Source of the DNA: Pseudozyma flocculosa PF-1
Lineage: Eukaryota; Basidiomycota; Ustilaginomycetes; Ustilaginales; Ustilaginaceae
NCBI RefSeq assembly: GCF_000417875.1
Contig: NW_006920875.1
Location: forward strand, 350,538 to 414,537
Direction: 5' to 3'
DNA: 64,000 nucleotides
In this document: in pieces, positions 42,601 through 54,246 of the stretch
Layout: each line of letters starts with the position of its first letter
Numbering within the stretch: the stretch's first letter is position 1
The notes under the pieces: model-generated
Databases searched by the model: none
The model's input: only the letters and a program-made list of their open reading frames with translations
Told to the model about the DNA's origin: nothing
Translations under genes and position numbers: made by a program

Positions 42601-45371
42601 GCACGATCGAGCGCCTCGTCCCGAGCGGCCTCGACCTTCTCGAGGGTCTCAAACGAGTAGGCTTTAGCTTGCTGGACCTGTTGCTCAAACTGCTTGCGCT
42701 CGTCTTCGAGCCGGTCCTCGAGGTCCATGATGTCCTCGTCCCTTTCCTTGAGCTGGGCCTGCAGCTCCTCGATCTCAAAGCGGAGCTGCGCGGTCTCGCC
42801 GTCGTTCGATGCTTGTGACCGTCCGCTCCTCTCGTCGCCAGCAGGGTCCCGATCGCCCTGGGCGTCGGCGGAATCGGCTCCGTTGCGGACCTGCTCGAGC
42901 TCGGCGTGGAGCGTCTCGATCTCACGCTCGCGCTCGTCCAGCAGATCGGCAAGCTCCTGAGCCTCCTTGTCAAGCGCATTGGCGCGTTCTCGCTCGGCGA
43001 GGAGATCCTCCGCGGCGTTGTTCTGAGCTCCAGGCAAAGGAGAGCCGGCAGCTTTCATGTCGGTGGAGACGCTTTCAGAAGTGGATCCGCGGCGCAGCTC
43101 TCCGTTCTGCCTGCGAAGCTCCTCGAGCTGCCGCGAAAGCTCGTCGCGCTCCCTCTTCAGCTCGTCGTTCTCCGCATCGAGTCTGGCGTTGAGTTTGCTC
43201 TGGTAGACGGCCAGCCGCGAAGGGTCGACGCGAGGGCGCGCCGCCGCGTTGGCATCCGTGCCTACCTCGGCCGCGCCGAGGCCGGGGAAGGAGGTGTTGG
43301 CACGAAGGCCTAAAGGTCCATGAACGGATGTCTGAGGTGGGGCTGTCAGGTCGTTCGAGGACGCCTCGGACAGGCCGGCGAGCGACTCGAGGATGGTCTG
43401 GTTGTCCTGGCCGCCGCGCGACGAGCCGTCGTACGCAGCATAAGGCGAGACCTGGCTCTGCATGCTGCCGGAGCGGTCACTGGTGTCGCCCAGGCGCGAC
43501 AAAGCTCCCCGACGCAGCAGTTCAGCGATGCCGCCCTTTGGCAAAGGCGTCCGCCCGGCCGCAAACGTGTTGGCTTTGCCGAGCCTGTCCATCCGGTGCC
43601 TGGGCGTGATGGCGTCGGCGCTTGATGGCGAGGTCTCATCGTCACCTTGCGGGGTCTCCTCAGGGACGCGGGCCGGCGTTTGGCTCAGGATGGCCTGGGC
43701 CTGCAGCCGCTCGAGGGTGCGGATGCGCGTATCCTTCCGGCTGCTCCCGATGGTCGCAGTCGCCTTGACGCTATTGAGCAGATACGCCTTCATCTTCTCG
43801 TGGTCGGCGGCGCTCGTCTGTGCTCGGGGTGTCGCTGCCCCATTGACGGCCCCCGCATCGACGTCTTCACCCGTGCCTGGGCGCGACGAGCCTTCGTGAG
43901 GAGGGACACGAGATGGCGTGACGCCTGCATCGAGCTCCCGCCCCAGCCTGCTCTTGCCAAGCACCACTCGGTCGGCCTGACGAGCCAGTCGCGCTGCGGC
44001 TGGGCTGGAAAAGGTGGTGGCGCTCCTCTCGCCATCGACGTCGGCCCCAGTCTGACCGCTGGTGTCGATCGAAGGCGGCGGCGGCGGCATTGACGACGAG
44101 TCGTCTTGGGCAGTGGACCCCGATGCACCCATCGCCTCTGCCGTCGTTGGTTGCGTGTCTGTGTGCGATGCGGCTAGCGCTCGGGTCGCGTCTTCCTCCT
44201 CGTCGTCGATCATGGACTCATCGTTGACATCGCCCAGCTGCCTCCGCGCCTCCCTTCGCCTCCTCCAGTCGCTTCCGGAGCTCTCAGCGAGAGGGCTGTC
44301 ACGAGGATCGGGCTGCCGCGGCGACTCAGGCACATCGACCCCGGGCGCGGTTGTGCCGTCTTGCGTTTGAGGATCGATCTCTGAGAGGTGCATAGTGCCC
44401 GTCTGGACCTCGGCATCTGCGTCGGCATCGGCAGCCGAACCCTCTTCTGTCTCCGAGGGAGCCGCCGCCGACACAGTGTCGTAAACGACAAAGTCCCTGG
44501 CCGCCGCCGGCGTACGTCTGGATGAGACGGCATCGGCTCCATCCGTCGCGGCCGCGTCCTGATCGACGTCCCTGTCCTCGGAGGCAATGGAGCTCTCAGT
44601 CAGATCCTCGAGCGCTGACGACGCGGAACGCAGCGACTTTGCGCCCTGCGTGGTTGAGCCCAATGTGCTGTCGAATGCGGTGCCCCGACTCCGGCTGACA
44701 CTCCGTCCGCCCGCGTCGCCGAAGTGGGCCTGGCGGATCGTCATGGTGGTGCGTGAGCGTGAGCCGACAGTCGATGCGGGGCCCGCTCTCTGTGGCGTCG
44801 AGGTCAGAGGCGGAGAAGGCGCCCGGAGGTGGCCGTACGGATCGGGAAACTGATGCGTCCGGGAGTTGTCGGCGTTCTGGTCCATAGAGATCGACGAGGA
44901 CGCTGAGAATGGCGGAATGCCATGCTCGGGCTCTTCCTCGACTGGCGGCGCCGAGCCGTGTTTTGCTCTAGGCCCTGCCGACGACGAGGCGGACGACGAC
45001 TGCGAAGAGCCCGGACGAGGCTGGACATTCTCTTTAGCCTGGACAGGGCTCTGCTGCGGGTTGTGAGATCTCGCTACGGCTGCAGCGAGAGATGGCGGTG
45101 GCTTCTGTGCCTCCTTGAGAGGGCCAGGGTTGTTTGAGATATCGAAGCTGGGGTCGTCGCGGAAGGATCCGGCCGACGAAGCAGATGCACGCGAGTACGA
45201 AGCGTGGTTGTTGGTGTAGCTGGTCAGAGGGTGTCGGGTAGAGGTCGACATGCTGCCGTTGGCAGCTGCCGCGCCGCCTGGCAGGGAGAGATCGAGCTCG
45301 GACTGATCCTGCATCAGGTCTTGTGCGATCTGCCTCTCGAGCCGAGAGGGCGTGCCGAAGTGGAAGTCCAT
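39625..45371 (-). CDS. Pericentrin/Spc110/Pcp1-like spindle-pole-body scaffold with PACT domain
   Basis: Large coiled-coil protein that would anchor gamma-tubulin complexes at the spindle pole body. Exons 45371-40447, 40325-39957 and 39829-39625 (introns 121 and 127 nt, gtgagt donors) give 1832 residues. Residues 1-720 are mostly disordered; about 760-1640 form almost continuous coiled coil (LDAENDELKRERDELSRQLE and many similar heptads). The C-terminal exons carry a PACT-type targeting domain: LMLQIRYLKAKLTRESDLRS, then DLAHQKTYITLLLRGL, ending RRWNVAIKAVRAGVRMRMMA. This matches the pattern in fungal Pcp1/PcpA and animal pericentrin. No clear CM1 gamma-tubulin motif was found by eye. The start (MDFHFGTPSRLERQIAQDLM) is the first ATG. 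Most confusable with another coiled-coil cytoskeletal protein if the PACT call is wrong. Confidence 0.8.
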
Positions 45372-46209
45372 GTTGTCGGCGCTGCTGGCAGGTCCCGAGG
45401 GTGGTGTGATCTGGTACCGTTGTCGGCCGTAGTGCCTCAGGACGTGGCTACGGGGTGTGGGCCCAGCTGTGGAACCGGTGCGATGTTGGCCAAACCGGGG
45501 GTGGGTCCGGTATGGCTGCGTGAGAAAGGCCTCAGCGGTCTAGCATCAGGGGGTCAGGTGGCGATCCAGGGTATAGACGAGACGAGATCAGATTTCGATG
45601 CGATGATGGCGTCGATGATGGCGGTCAGTGAGGGCGGTGATGGCGGTGGTGGTATTGTTGGTGGTGGTGGAGAAGAAGCTGGTGAGTAATGAGCACCAGG
45701 CAGCAGGCTCGGACGGTGTTGGTCTGTCAGGCCGAGCGGGGCAGGGCGGGGGGCAGGCCAGCCCAGGCAGGGCCAGGCAGGGCGAGGGCGGTGCGTCAAA
45801 TTCCGAGTTCCATCCGTCATCAACAGAGAAACGCGTCGGGCGCGTCCCCAGGGTCGGGCCTGCGTGATGAGCCTGCCCAGCCGGCCCGTGCAATTTCCTC
45901 GTCGAGTCCATTCTTGCCGGGCCTCCGTCGTCCTCGCACACCGACCGCCCGCCGCGCCTTTGATCGCACCTCCGCACTGCATCGTTTGGATGACCAAGAG
46001 GGGAAATGGTATCGATCTGTCCGTTTCTACCGAGCAGCATGGCACGCCAGAGTGTACGGCCGACCGGCCAGAGCGCAAACGTAGGGCTACAGTAGTAAGA
46101 AAGGCGCGCGGCGTCGGGGCCCTGACAGAGGAGGGAAACGGCAAGGGCTCTAAGTGTTGACCTGATTGCGGCCGAAGGGAAAGATGAAGGCCGAGCAGTA
46201 GAGGCGGCA
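45372..46209. other. Upstream region of the pericentrin gene / 3' flank of the Zn2Cys6 gene
   Basis: 838 bp. One TACAGTA heptamer lies at 46088-46094, and GGCAG/GCCAG runs at about 45740-45790. A short minus-strand frame just past the Zn2Cys6 stop reads YCSAFIFPFGRNQVNT; no splice pair obviously joins it to the gene. Nothing else is supported. Confidence 0.35.
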
Positions 46210-49029
46210 CTAGACCGACACCGCCTCGCGATCCACGTCGAGCGCCAATGCCACGGAAAGGACAATGTTGGTGAAGGCATCCTGCCCGTCAAAGTAGGCC
46301 TTGACCCAAGCCGGTTCCTGCTCGGACTGTTGCTGCTGCTGAACATCCTGCGAGGCCATCGACTTGCGCGCGGCGAGAAGATGCCGCAGCGTCGGCCTCG
46401 TCGAGGGGCATTCGGCCTTGCGCAGTGCCTCGGCCGCCTTTGTCCGTTCAGCCCGCCATTGCTCCTCGTCCGATGCCTCGAACTCGGCGGCCCCCGCCGG
46501 TAGCGGAATGTCGAGGACGAGGTCGCAGCCGACCAGCTTGTCCTTGAGCAGATGGCCATTTTCCCGGAAGCGCTGCAGGACCAGCAACGAGTAGACGGCA
46601 AAGAGGTTTCGAATGGTCGTCTCGCTCTGGCTGAAGGCAGCAAAGTCGGCCTCCGACGCCGTCGAAGCGTCGCCGGCGCCGCTCCCCTCGCTGGCAGCGC
46701 CCGCGCTCGCACCTGACCGCAGCCTTGCCGAGAGGTTCTGCGAGAGCTCCGAGAGGGCGCAGAGGCCGCTGTCGAGCAGCTCCGAGTCGACGTGTTGCGT
46801 GCAAGCCGCATCGTCGGTGAAGATGAGCAGGACGAGGTACATCCAGAGCGCAGAGACGGCCGATAGCACCTCGACCTCGCTCGTATCGCTGCCGCACAGG
46901 CCTACCGAGCCCACAATGATGGCCTTGATCTGGTCGGCGATGAGCTTCCACACGAAACCCTCGCTGGCGGGCAGCCGGACAAAGTAGCCCGCCAGGACGC
47001 ACCGCGCGTTGGCGAGGAGCGAGAGCTGCGTGTTGCGGAATTCGAGCAGCCAGCGTCGGTGGATGTTGGGGGGGCAGGGAGCAGCGGGGTCGTTGAGCGC
47101 CAGGAACGACGGCACCGATACGAAGCAGGCGGCGCTGAGCTGCGCCAGCGAGGCCTTGACTTCGCCGCTCTGCTCGGGAGCCGTCCAGCACTGCTTTGCA
47201 GTCGGAAGCTCCGCACCTTGCTGCGGAAGCGTGCCGTCCTGATCAAAGCGCGAGGCCGCCGCAGCGCCGGAGGGATCCGAAAGGGATCGGTTCGGGCCGA
47301 CGCCGACATTGGTCTGCAGCGAAGGTTGCGCGGGATTCGTCCCGGGGGCGCTCTCGCCGTTGCCAGCGGTGCCCGCCTGCACGTTCCCGATACCGTCAGC
47401 GGTAGCGCTGCTCGCCCCAACGAGCTGAGCCAGGGATGCCGCGAACCGCGCCGAAATCGGCGCCTCGACGATGGGCGACTGAAGCATCCCACCGCTCATC
47501 CCCGTGAAAGGCATGAATTGCGTCGAGTGGAACCCCGGGCCCATGCGGTAGAGCGGCGAGGGCACCACGGGCTCCTCGAGCCAGCCCGAGAGGTCCAGGC
47601 CGTTGGTGAAGAGCGAAGGCCGCACGGGAGACGGGAACATCATCTGGCTGCCCGTCCGCGCCAGGTTCGACGTGATCAAAGACGGAGGTTGCGGCGGTGG
47701 AGGCATCAGCGACTGGCCAGGGTGGGTAGGAGGTCCCAGCCTCACTGCCTGACTGGGAACGTGGGTCATCCGCGGGTTCCACCCATCAGACATGTCCGAG
47801 TCGCCCAGAGTGTGCCCATCGCCGGGATGCGGCAGGCTGGTGGCCTTCTGCCGCCCGCCCGGGGTTGTCAGGTGATGACTCGTCGAGGGGTCGTGCGGAT
47901 CTCGCGGTTCGAGGCCGGTCGCCTGCGCGAAGCTGTTGGTCACCCGCACGATCGGCGTTTCCTCGCCTTCGTCCTGGGCGTACCTGGCACCCTGCTTGTC
48001 CATGTTGGTCACGATGCTGCCGGTGTTGGTCCGCGAGAAGCCGCTAGACCGACTCGCAGACCCGCCGTGCATCGCGTGGACGCTGGCAGAAGGGCCCAGG
48101 GGCACCTCGCCGTACGAGTGAGGGGACTCGGTGCGTGCAGGCGGCTGGAACCCCTGCGCCATGTTGGACGAGAAGCCAAAGTGGCCGATCGCTGGAGGCG
48201 CAGAGTCTGGCACGTCCGAAAGGCCGTAGGGTCGCTGCGGCGAGCCCACGCTCGAGCCGACCGAGCTCGACGAGTTGGACATCGAACGGGCGAGGCGGAG
48301 CTGGTCGCCGTACGACTCGTTCCATGACCTGCCAAACTCGCTGTCACTGGTGCTGTCGTACTCGGCCTCGCCCTCCCTCTTGACGTAGCCCGGCCCGAAC
48401 GCGGGTGACTGCATCGCCCAGGGCTGTCCCCCGTTGCCGTCGGCGCCGAACTGTCCCTGCGGCATCGGCGACATGCCTGCCATGGTGCCGGACGCATCCT
48501 GCATCGAGCCGCCGGGAAGCGTGGTGGGAACCATGACGCCGTGGCGAGCCTTGCGGACGTTGGGGTTGCCCGACCGAGGCGCGTAGGCGCACTGCTTGCC
48601 GCGCGACCGGCAACGTCCGCAGGCAGGCACCTCGAGGTCGCACCTCGCCTTGCTGCGGGCGCACTCGTAGCAGCTCTTCTGCCGGTCAAAGGACGGCTGT
48701 GCCAGCGCGCGCGCCTCGCGGGCCAGGTGCCGGCGGAGCAGGTCATCTCGGGCAAACGTCTTGCCACAGTTGGGACAGCCGAAGCCCTGGGACGACGACG
48801 AAGGGCCGGGTCCGGACCGATCCGAACGCATCCCGGAGCCCGGCCGAGGGCTGAAGGCGTTGCCGTGGCCGCCCGAAAGCGAGCTCCTGTCGCTGGAAGG
48901 GTCGATCAGGGAAGAAGACGACGAGGATGCCTGCGACGACGTGTAGAGGGAGAGGTCGTGTCCGGACAGGCTGGCCGCGCCCTGGGGATGGCCGTAGATG
49001 GGCGCGTTGGGAGCATTGCTCGTCGACAT
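46210..49029 (-). CDS. Zn2Cys6 transcription factor with degenerate C2H2 finger
   Basis: A single exon of 939 residues. The fungal binuclear cluster has Cys-120, 123, 130, 137, 140 and 147 (CYECARSKARC-x6-CGRCRSRGKQC). Just before it, residues 85-101 look like a C2H2 finger (CPNCGKTFARDDLLRRH), but the second zinc-binding His is absent; the chain continues LAREARALAQ. C2H2 plus Zn2Cys6 fusions are a known fungal regulator class, so this is a decayed or altered form. The middle is Ser/Gly/Pro-rich. The C-terminal third (about 700-939) has the helical look of the fungal-specific transcription-factor domain (LLEFRNTQLSLLANARCVLA, FAVYSLLVLQRFRENGHLLK). The start MSTSNAPNAPIYGHP (49029) is chosen over in-frame upstream codons that add unstructured, UTR-like sequence. 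Target genes cannot be inferred. Confidence 0.88.
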   Translation of the reverse strand: MSTSNAPNAPIYGHPQGAASLSGHDLSLYTSSQASSSSSSLIDPSSDRSSLSGGHGNAFSPRPGSGMRSDRSGPGPSSSSQGFGCPNCGKTFARDDLLRRHLAREARALAQPSFDRQKSCYECARSKARCDLEVPACGRCRSRGKQCAYAPRSGNPNVRKARHGVMVPTTLPGGSMQDASGTMAGMSPMPQGQFGADGNGGQPWAMQSPAFGPGYVKREGEAEYDSTSDSEFGRSWNESYGDQLRLARSMSNSSSSVGSSVGSPQRPYGLSDVPDSAPPAIGHFGFSSNMAQGFQPPARTESPHSYGEVPLGPSASVHAMHGGSASRSSGFSRTNTGSIVTNMDKQGARYAQDEGEETPIVRVTNSFAQATGLEPRDPHDPSTSHHLTTPGGRQKATSLPHPGDGHTLGDSDMSDGWNPRMTHVPSQAVRLGPPTHPGQSLMPPPPQPPSLITSNLARTGSQMMFPSPVRPSLFTNGLDLSGWLEEPVVPSPLYRMGPGFHSTQFMPFTGMSGGMLQSPIVEAPISARFAASLAQLVGASSATADGIGNVQAGTAGNGESAPGTNPAQPSLQTNVGVGPNRSLSDPSGAAAASRFDQDGTLPQQGAELPTAKQCWTAPEQSGEVKASLAQLSAACFVSVPSFLALNDPAAPCPPNIHRRWLLEFRNTQLSLLANARCVLAGYFVRLPASEGFVWKLIADQIKAIIVGSVGLCGSDTSEVEVLSAVSALWMYLVLLIFTDDAACTQHVDSELLDSGLCALSELSQNLSARLRSGASAGAASEGSGAGDASTASEADFAAFSQSETTIRNLFAVYSLLVLQRFRENGHLLKDKLVGCDLVLDIPLPAGAAEFEASDEEQWRAERTKAAEALRKAECPSTRPTLRHLLAARKSMASQDVQQQQQSEQEPAWVKAYFDGQDAFTNIVLSVALALDVDREAVSV

Positions 49030-51663
49030 TGCAATGAGAAGCGGCCGTCGGTTGCTCTTTTTTTTGTTTGAACGTGAACCGGCGGAAGCAGGACCAAGCC
49101 ACTGTTCTCTAGTGCAGCGGTGGGCGGGGACGATGTCGATCGGGGTATAGCGCTCGGCTTCGCGGGTAGTTCGAGCGGCAAAGATGCGATGGAGACGACG
49201 ACGAGGCCGGAGAACGGGTTGAGGCGAGTCGAGTGGCGGGCAGTGCCGCGCGAGAGGAACCGCGAGGCGAGGTGGAGGAAGGGAATCAGGAGCGGGTCGA
49301 GGGCTGGTTGTCGGACGTTGTCGCGGCGGCTTCAAGCATGGCTAGGCGGAAGGGTCTCTGCGCGATGGTGGTAGCGGTGGTGGTCGTGATGGTCGTCGTC
49401 TAGGTGATCGTCGTGGTCGTGGGGCTGTCGTCGAGGCGGCGAGGAAGAAAGAGGCAGGCCGGATCTGGAACAATTGTGAATGAGAAGAGGAACGAGGGCG
49501 TTGGCCGAGGCAGCGATGGGAGGACGCAAACGGCAAGGGCCCACACAGAGGGCGCGCACCGCTCGCTCACTACTCGCTCCAACGAGCATCCAAAATCGGG
49601 CAGGCAGGCAGGCAGCCTGGCAGGCAGTCGAGAGCGCGATCCAGGTCCCCTCGACAGCGGCATCACGGCGGCGAAGAGATGGTCGTGACGGATACGGATC
49701 TACCGAGCCTCAGGCGATCCTCGCTCGAGCGTCGTGCATTCACGACTCGGAGGGAGCCGCGCAGGTGGTCGCAGAGCGTCGCAGCGACTCGGGTTGGTGG
49801 CAGCCGCCGCCCTCTGGGTCAGGTCGTACATACCGGCTGTACCTGGCTCCTGGCTCTCTCTGTCTTTCCCTTTCTCTCTCTCACGTACCACCGATAGGTG
49901 CGCCGGCTTCAGAAGCCAGCCAGAAAACGTCTCGGAGAAGTTTATGGTGCTTCTTCTTCTTCTTCTGGATCTCGGACCTGCGGGCTGCTGTGTCTCGACA
50001 AGCGCCAACGGGTGTACGTACGCTGGGCGTTCCCTCCGCCCTCGCCACCGCGCCTGCTGGTCGGTTCCTCTCTCTCTCTCTCTCTGTCGCCGCCAAACGA
50101 GGCAAGGGTTTTCTCGACGGTCGCGAAAATCCGACGACGATCCGCTCCGCCGGCCTCTGTAGCCCGCAGCTGAGCCGTCCATCCGTCCGTCCGACCGACC
50201 GAGCACAGCCACACATCCAAGCAACGATGCGATGGACGAGTGTGCGGGCAGCTGGACGGAGGGCTTCATGTCCGACTCTTCGGACACGCACGTACGTAGA
50301 GATTGCCACGAGGCATCATGGCATGGCTTCCGTGGTCCCCTGCCTCTTAGACGGCGCTGCATGTGTGGGTGTTGATGGTGATGCTGAGCGCACTGGCCCC
50401 TTCGAGTCTACTCTGAGTTCTGTAACAGCAAGGCAAACGTTGCCCACCTTCGGATGGGGCCCGACGCCCGTCTCTTCATTCGAAGGGTGGTACTGCCGCT
50501 TCTCATGGCGCTGGGTGTGCGGTCTCGCCCAAAGGTAAGATAGAGCTTGCCTACGAACTTCGGCGCCGCCGTCGCTTGCCGGTCTTTGCCGCCCGTCCCT
50601 CTGTTTCGTGGTCGTGGACAAAGCAAGCCCGTGTGTGCAACCTCGTCGGCCATCTCGCCGGGAGGAGTGGGTCGGGCGGGCGTAGAATCCCGAATGGTGA
50701 GCGACGGAAGTCCGAAGCCGAACCCGCCATCGCCAGGAAGCTAGGCTAGGGTGCAGCTTGCTGGCGGGCATGGAAGGCGCGGGTCCTGATCCCGAAGCCT
50801 GTCTCCGGGAGTCCGGTGCGACTACAGATAGAGTAGCTCGACGTCACCCGCCCGCCCGTCTTTGCAGGCGGCATACTGTTCCGGCATCAGCTACGAAGTG
50901 CGGGGCAGCAGTGGACCGGAATTCTCGCGCAGTTGTGCATAGGAAGAGAGCCGCTTGGGTGTGCCCGACCCACCGGTGAGCCGAGCAGCCGGGCGGGCGG
51001 GCAGAAACCTCTCATCCGCTTGCTGCCTGCCTGCCGGCCTGCGCTTGGTCCGCTGCAGAAGAACAGCAAAGCTTGCTGGTCAGCGGCCGCCAGAGAAGGA
51101 GAGGCCCGCTCGAACGTCCTGGATCTTGGCGAAATCGATGAGAGGGCCTTGGTATAGGGCGTGGCGGCGTATCATCGTTCTCCGCAGGCGCAGTCGTCAG
51201 GCCTGCCTCCTACATAACACTTGCTGCTCATGGCGTCCGTTCGTCCTCGTTCTCGTCCACGTCCTCGGACAGCGCAGCGGCATCTGTCACGCCTCCATGG
51301 CGGCGCAATCAAAAGAGGTAGGCAGGCCAGACCGAGGTTGTGGTGCGTCGCGTCGGTCTCTGCCTGCCCCTGGACGGCACCGCAACAGGTCCTCTCGCCA
51401 CGCCCGGCCACCCGCTCCGCTCCATCCAGCATATCCAAGTGATGAAGAGCGACATTCCATCCGCTAATATGGCAAAGTGAGATGAATCTCGCCGCCATGA
51501 CCCCGAGTCATTAGCCAGAGTCTAGCCAGCCTGACGAAGCTTGTGACTCGACAAGCTTTGGCGGAGGAGGAGAAGAACGATATGTATATCGGAACGGCTG
51601 CTTGGTTAACGCCGCAGAGGGTTCGATGCCACCACGACGCCCCCCCTTTTAGCCCCATCCGCA
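49030..51663. other. 2.6-kb interval between the Zn2Cys6 and methyltransferase genes
   Basis: Contains dinucleotide and trinucleotide runs (CTT at 49950-49966; CT at 50068-50085), GGCAG repeats at 49600-49628 and ACGTACGT alternations at about 50015 and 50290. A 352-codon plus-strand frame (49480-50538) is low-complexity and has no gene features. No tRNA or mobile-element protein is seen. Confidence 0.4.
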
Positions 51664-53313
51664 ATGATGGCCAATAGCGGCCAACGGTATCACCGCTCTG
51701 ACAACGCCGAGGCGTACCGTCAGAATGCCTCGTTCGTGAGTACGGCAGCGTTGGCGGGGGCCATCTCCGGCTACAGCCATGAAGCTGGGCTGCGACGGGA
51801 TTCGACGACGGCTCAGACGGGGCTGACCGCGCGACGCTCGTCCAACCGCTCGGGGTGAGACGACAGGTCTACTCTCCCGCCTACACTTCTCCGGTCCTGG
51901 GTCTGCTCGATGCCAAGGCCGGCGAACGTATCTTGGACCTAGGTTGCGGTGAGCTTCGCACGTCGCAGCGCAGCGCAGCGCAGCGCCGCGCCGCTACGAT
52001 CCCGCCCTCGTCGCACCCACGATGACTGAGGAGCAACAACTGTCCTGCCCAACCTTCCCGGGTCCTGGTCGGCATCGATGAATGAATGGACCGCCCGCAG
52101 GAAGTGGCGAACTCACCCTGGATGTCGCCCGGCTGATCTCGAGGCCGGAACAAGCGGCGACTGCCGCCGGGCACGTCCTCGGCATCGATGCCTCGGCCGA
52201 CATGATTGACAAGGCCACCCGCCTCCGCGATGCCGCCGCCGCCGCCGCTGCTGCTGCTGCTGCCCAACAGGGCGATCCGGACGGGCTCGGCGACCGGGTC
52301 AAGTTCCGAGTGCTCGATGGACACGAGCTCGCCACTGGCCTCGGACACGACCTCGAGGGCACGTTCGACAAGGTGTTCAGGTGAGTTGTTCCGCCCTGTG
52401 CTGCACTGTTGGTAGTACATATGTATGTACGTGGCGACCTGTTGCGACAATTAGGGCTGTTTCGATAGTGGCGCCCGAGCCGCTCGGCCCCTCGTCATTG
52501 TATGACAGGGTGACCTGCAGTTGATGCTAACCGTGAGCGTCACCCGCCAACCACTCGTCGTCCCACATCTGTGGCACAACACAGCAACGCAGCGGTGAGT
52601 ACATTTTCGGCCCTGGTGCGCGGCCGTGCTTGTCGCACCCCTAATCAGTCAGGACTGACCCTGGCCTCGACCTGGTGGGGCGCGGCGGATGAACCACCCG
52701 TTCGTGACTTGCAGCTGCATTGGATGAAGGCCTCGCCGTCCCAAGTGATCCGAGGCGTCCGGACCGCCCTCAAGCGCGGAGGCGTCTTTGCGGCCGAGAT
52801 GGGCGGCTTCCTCAACTGCATCGGCATCCGAGCGCTGCTGCACCAGAGCTGCCGTCGACGCGGCGTCGATCCGGACGCGGTGGATCCTTGGTGAGCACGC
52901 CGGACGCATAGCTGCTGATTGCCGCCAAGCGGCTCGTAGGTCGGTCGAAGACTGACCGTACCATACCGCACCGCACCGCACCGCACCGCTCCGCACCGTT
53001 GGCCCGGCCCCGACGTCGAGACAGGTTCTTCCCGACGGCCGAGCAGTATAGCGCGCTGCTGATCGAGGGCGGGTTCGAGGTACGCCACTGCGAGCTGGTA
53101 CCGCGTCTGACTGCGCTGCCGCCCTCGTCGGGTCTGCGCGGCTGGCTGTCGACGTTTGCCGGGCCCTTCCTCAACGCCTTCGACGACGAGGGGACGCGCG
53201 GCGCCGTGCTCGACGAGGTCGAGGCGGCGCTGAGGCCCGACTGCTACGACGCCGCCGAGGATAGGTGGTCGATCATGTATGTTCGGCTCAGGATCAGGGC
53301 CGTGGCTGTTTAG
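51664..53313 (+). CDS. Class I SAM-dependent methyltransferase (six exons, one of 10 nt)
   Basis: Small-molecule methyltransferase of the Methyltransf_11/25 type, resembling trans-aconitate methyltransferases; the substrate is unknown. Exons: 51664-51735, 51867-51948, 52101-52380, 52585-52594, 52715-52890, 53025-53313; 302 residues. Splicing rebuilds motif I, ILDLGCG|SGELTLDVARL, motif II VLGIDASADMIDKA, and motif IV FDKVF-S|NAA|LHWMKASPSQVIRG. The SNAA part is coded by a 10-nt exon with consensus sites on both sides. All introns start gtgagt/gtgagc and are 120-204 nt; two carry pentanucleotide microsatellites ((CAGCG)4 at 51966-51985 and CCGCA units at 52966-52995). An Ala run near residues 95-105 comes from a GCC/GCT repeat. 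The start is ATGATG at 51664/51667. The C-terminus (EDRWSIMYVRLRIRAVAV) is typical of the family. Confidence 0.85.
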
Positions 53314-53394
53314 TGGGGGGCCCCAGCGCGGGAACAGATGGAGCCGATGTCGTTGATGTGTGAGGTTAGCGGCGGTGGCGGCGGCGGCGGCTGT

Positions 53395-54083
53395 CTAGGT
53401 ACGATCGACGACGAAGAAACCGGCATACGACCGTCCCTGCCCCTTGCCCTTCCCACTTGTGTCCTCCTTTGCTCCCTCCGCATCGGAAACACCAAGGAGG
53501 ACATCACGATCGAGGACCTCTGTACCCTGTCGATCCACATGCTCTCCCACCTCGACTTCAGGTTGGTCAACACGATCACACCAACCCTCCAACGAAGCCA
53601 AGACTCTGGAATCCACCAGCTGCCCCTCCCCTCCCTCCTCCTCGATGTGGTTTGGGGGAAGCTGGACGGACCGGACGGCATGAACGAGCCCAATCAGGCC
53701 CGTCAGTTGCCGCCGCACCTCTTCGAACTCGGCTGACGACGCGGCGGGCGCCTGCAACGCAGAGAGGCGGTACAGCTTGAGGAGCGTCGAAGCATCCATC
53801 TCTTCCCGGCCCGTCTGGTCCGATATGAGCTTCGAGACGCTCCATGTCGCCTGCGTCGGGATGCAGAGGTCGTCCACCCCTTCTCCGGCATGGGCCGTGG
53901 AGTCGTCGGCGGCGGTAGATGGTGGCGGCGTTTTGGCGCGCGTGGCGTACCCCCGTCGTTGGGTTGCTGATGCAAGCGACGACGACGACGACGAAGGGGC
54001 CGCAAGACGAGACGTCGCCGTTACCTGAATGACGCACCAGGCCGGAACGGGGACAACACAAAGTCAGTCAGATGGACCGCCAT
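53395..54083 (-). CDS. Mitochondrial glutamyl-tRNA(Gln) amidotransferase subunit C-like protein
   Basis: GatC-type subunit of the GatCAB amidotransferase that makes Gln-tRNA(Gln) in mitochondria. The coding frame 54024-53395 begins VTATSRLAAPSSSSSSLASA, then TQRRGYATRAK, a presequence with a matrix-protease-like site. The body has the GatC pattern: WSVSKLI, MDASTLLKLYRLSALQAP, EVRRQLTGLIGLVHAVRSVQ, and a C-terminal AGFFVVDRT. No in-frame ATG exists between the upstream stop and this frame, so a first exon is required. The best candidate is ATGGCG at 54083-54078, spliced over a 53-nt intron (54077-54025) with weak donor gtccat and acceptor cattcag, giving MAVTATSRL. That exon is a guess. The 3' end lies 81 bp from the methyltransferase stop; the genes are convergent. 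The family call is moderate because GatC is short and divergent. Confidence 0.65.
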
Positions 54084-54246
54084 CGCTTTCTCGGACGCGC
54101 GCTAGGCCTGTGTCTGGCATCCAAGTCTATTGGCATGGAATGAACGGAGAAAGTGGTGGGGGACTGGACGATAGCGTACGCCAGGCAGGACAGGGCAGGG
54201 CTGGGAGGAGGGACAGGTGGGATGTGCCAAAGGAGGATGCCGTGGT

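Noticed and set aside
49480..50538. 352-codon plus-strand frame in the Zn2Cys6-methyltransferase interval
   Set aside because: Its length derives from CT and CTT repeats read as Ser-Leu and Phe runs. There is no conserved block and no plausible start context.
51550..51660. tRNA-like segment with GGTTCGATGCC resembling a B box
   Set aside because: No matching A box, D arm or five-pair anticodon stem could be folded around it.
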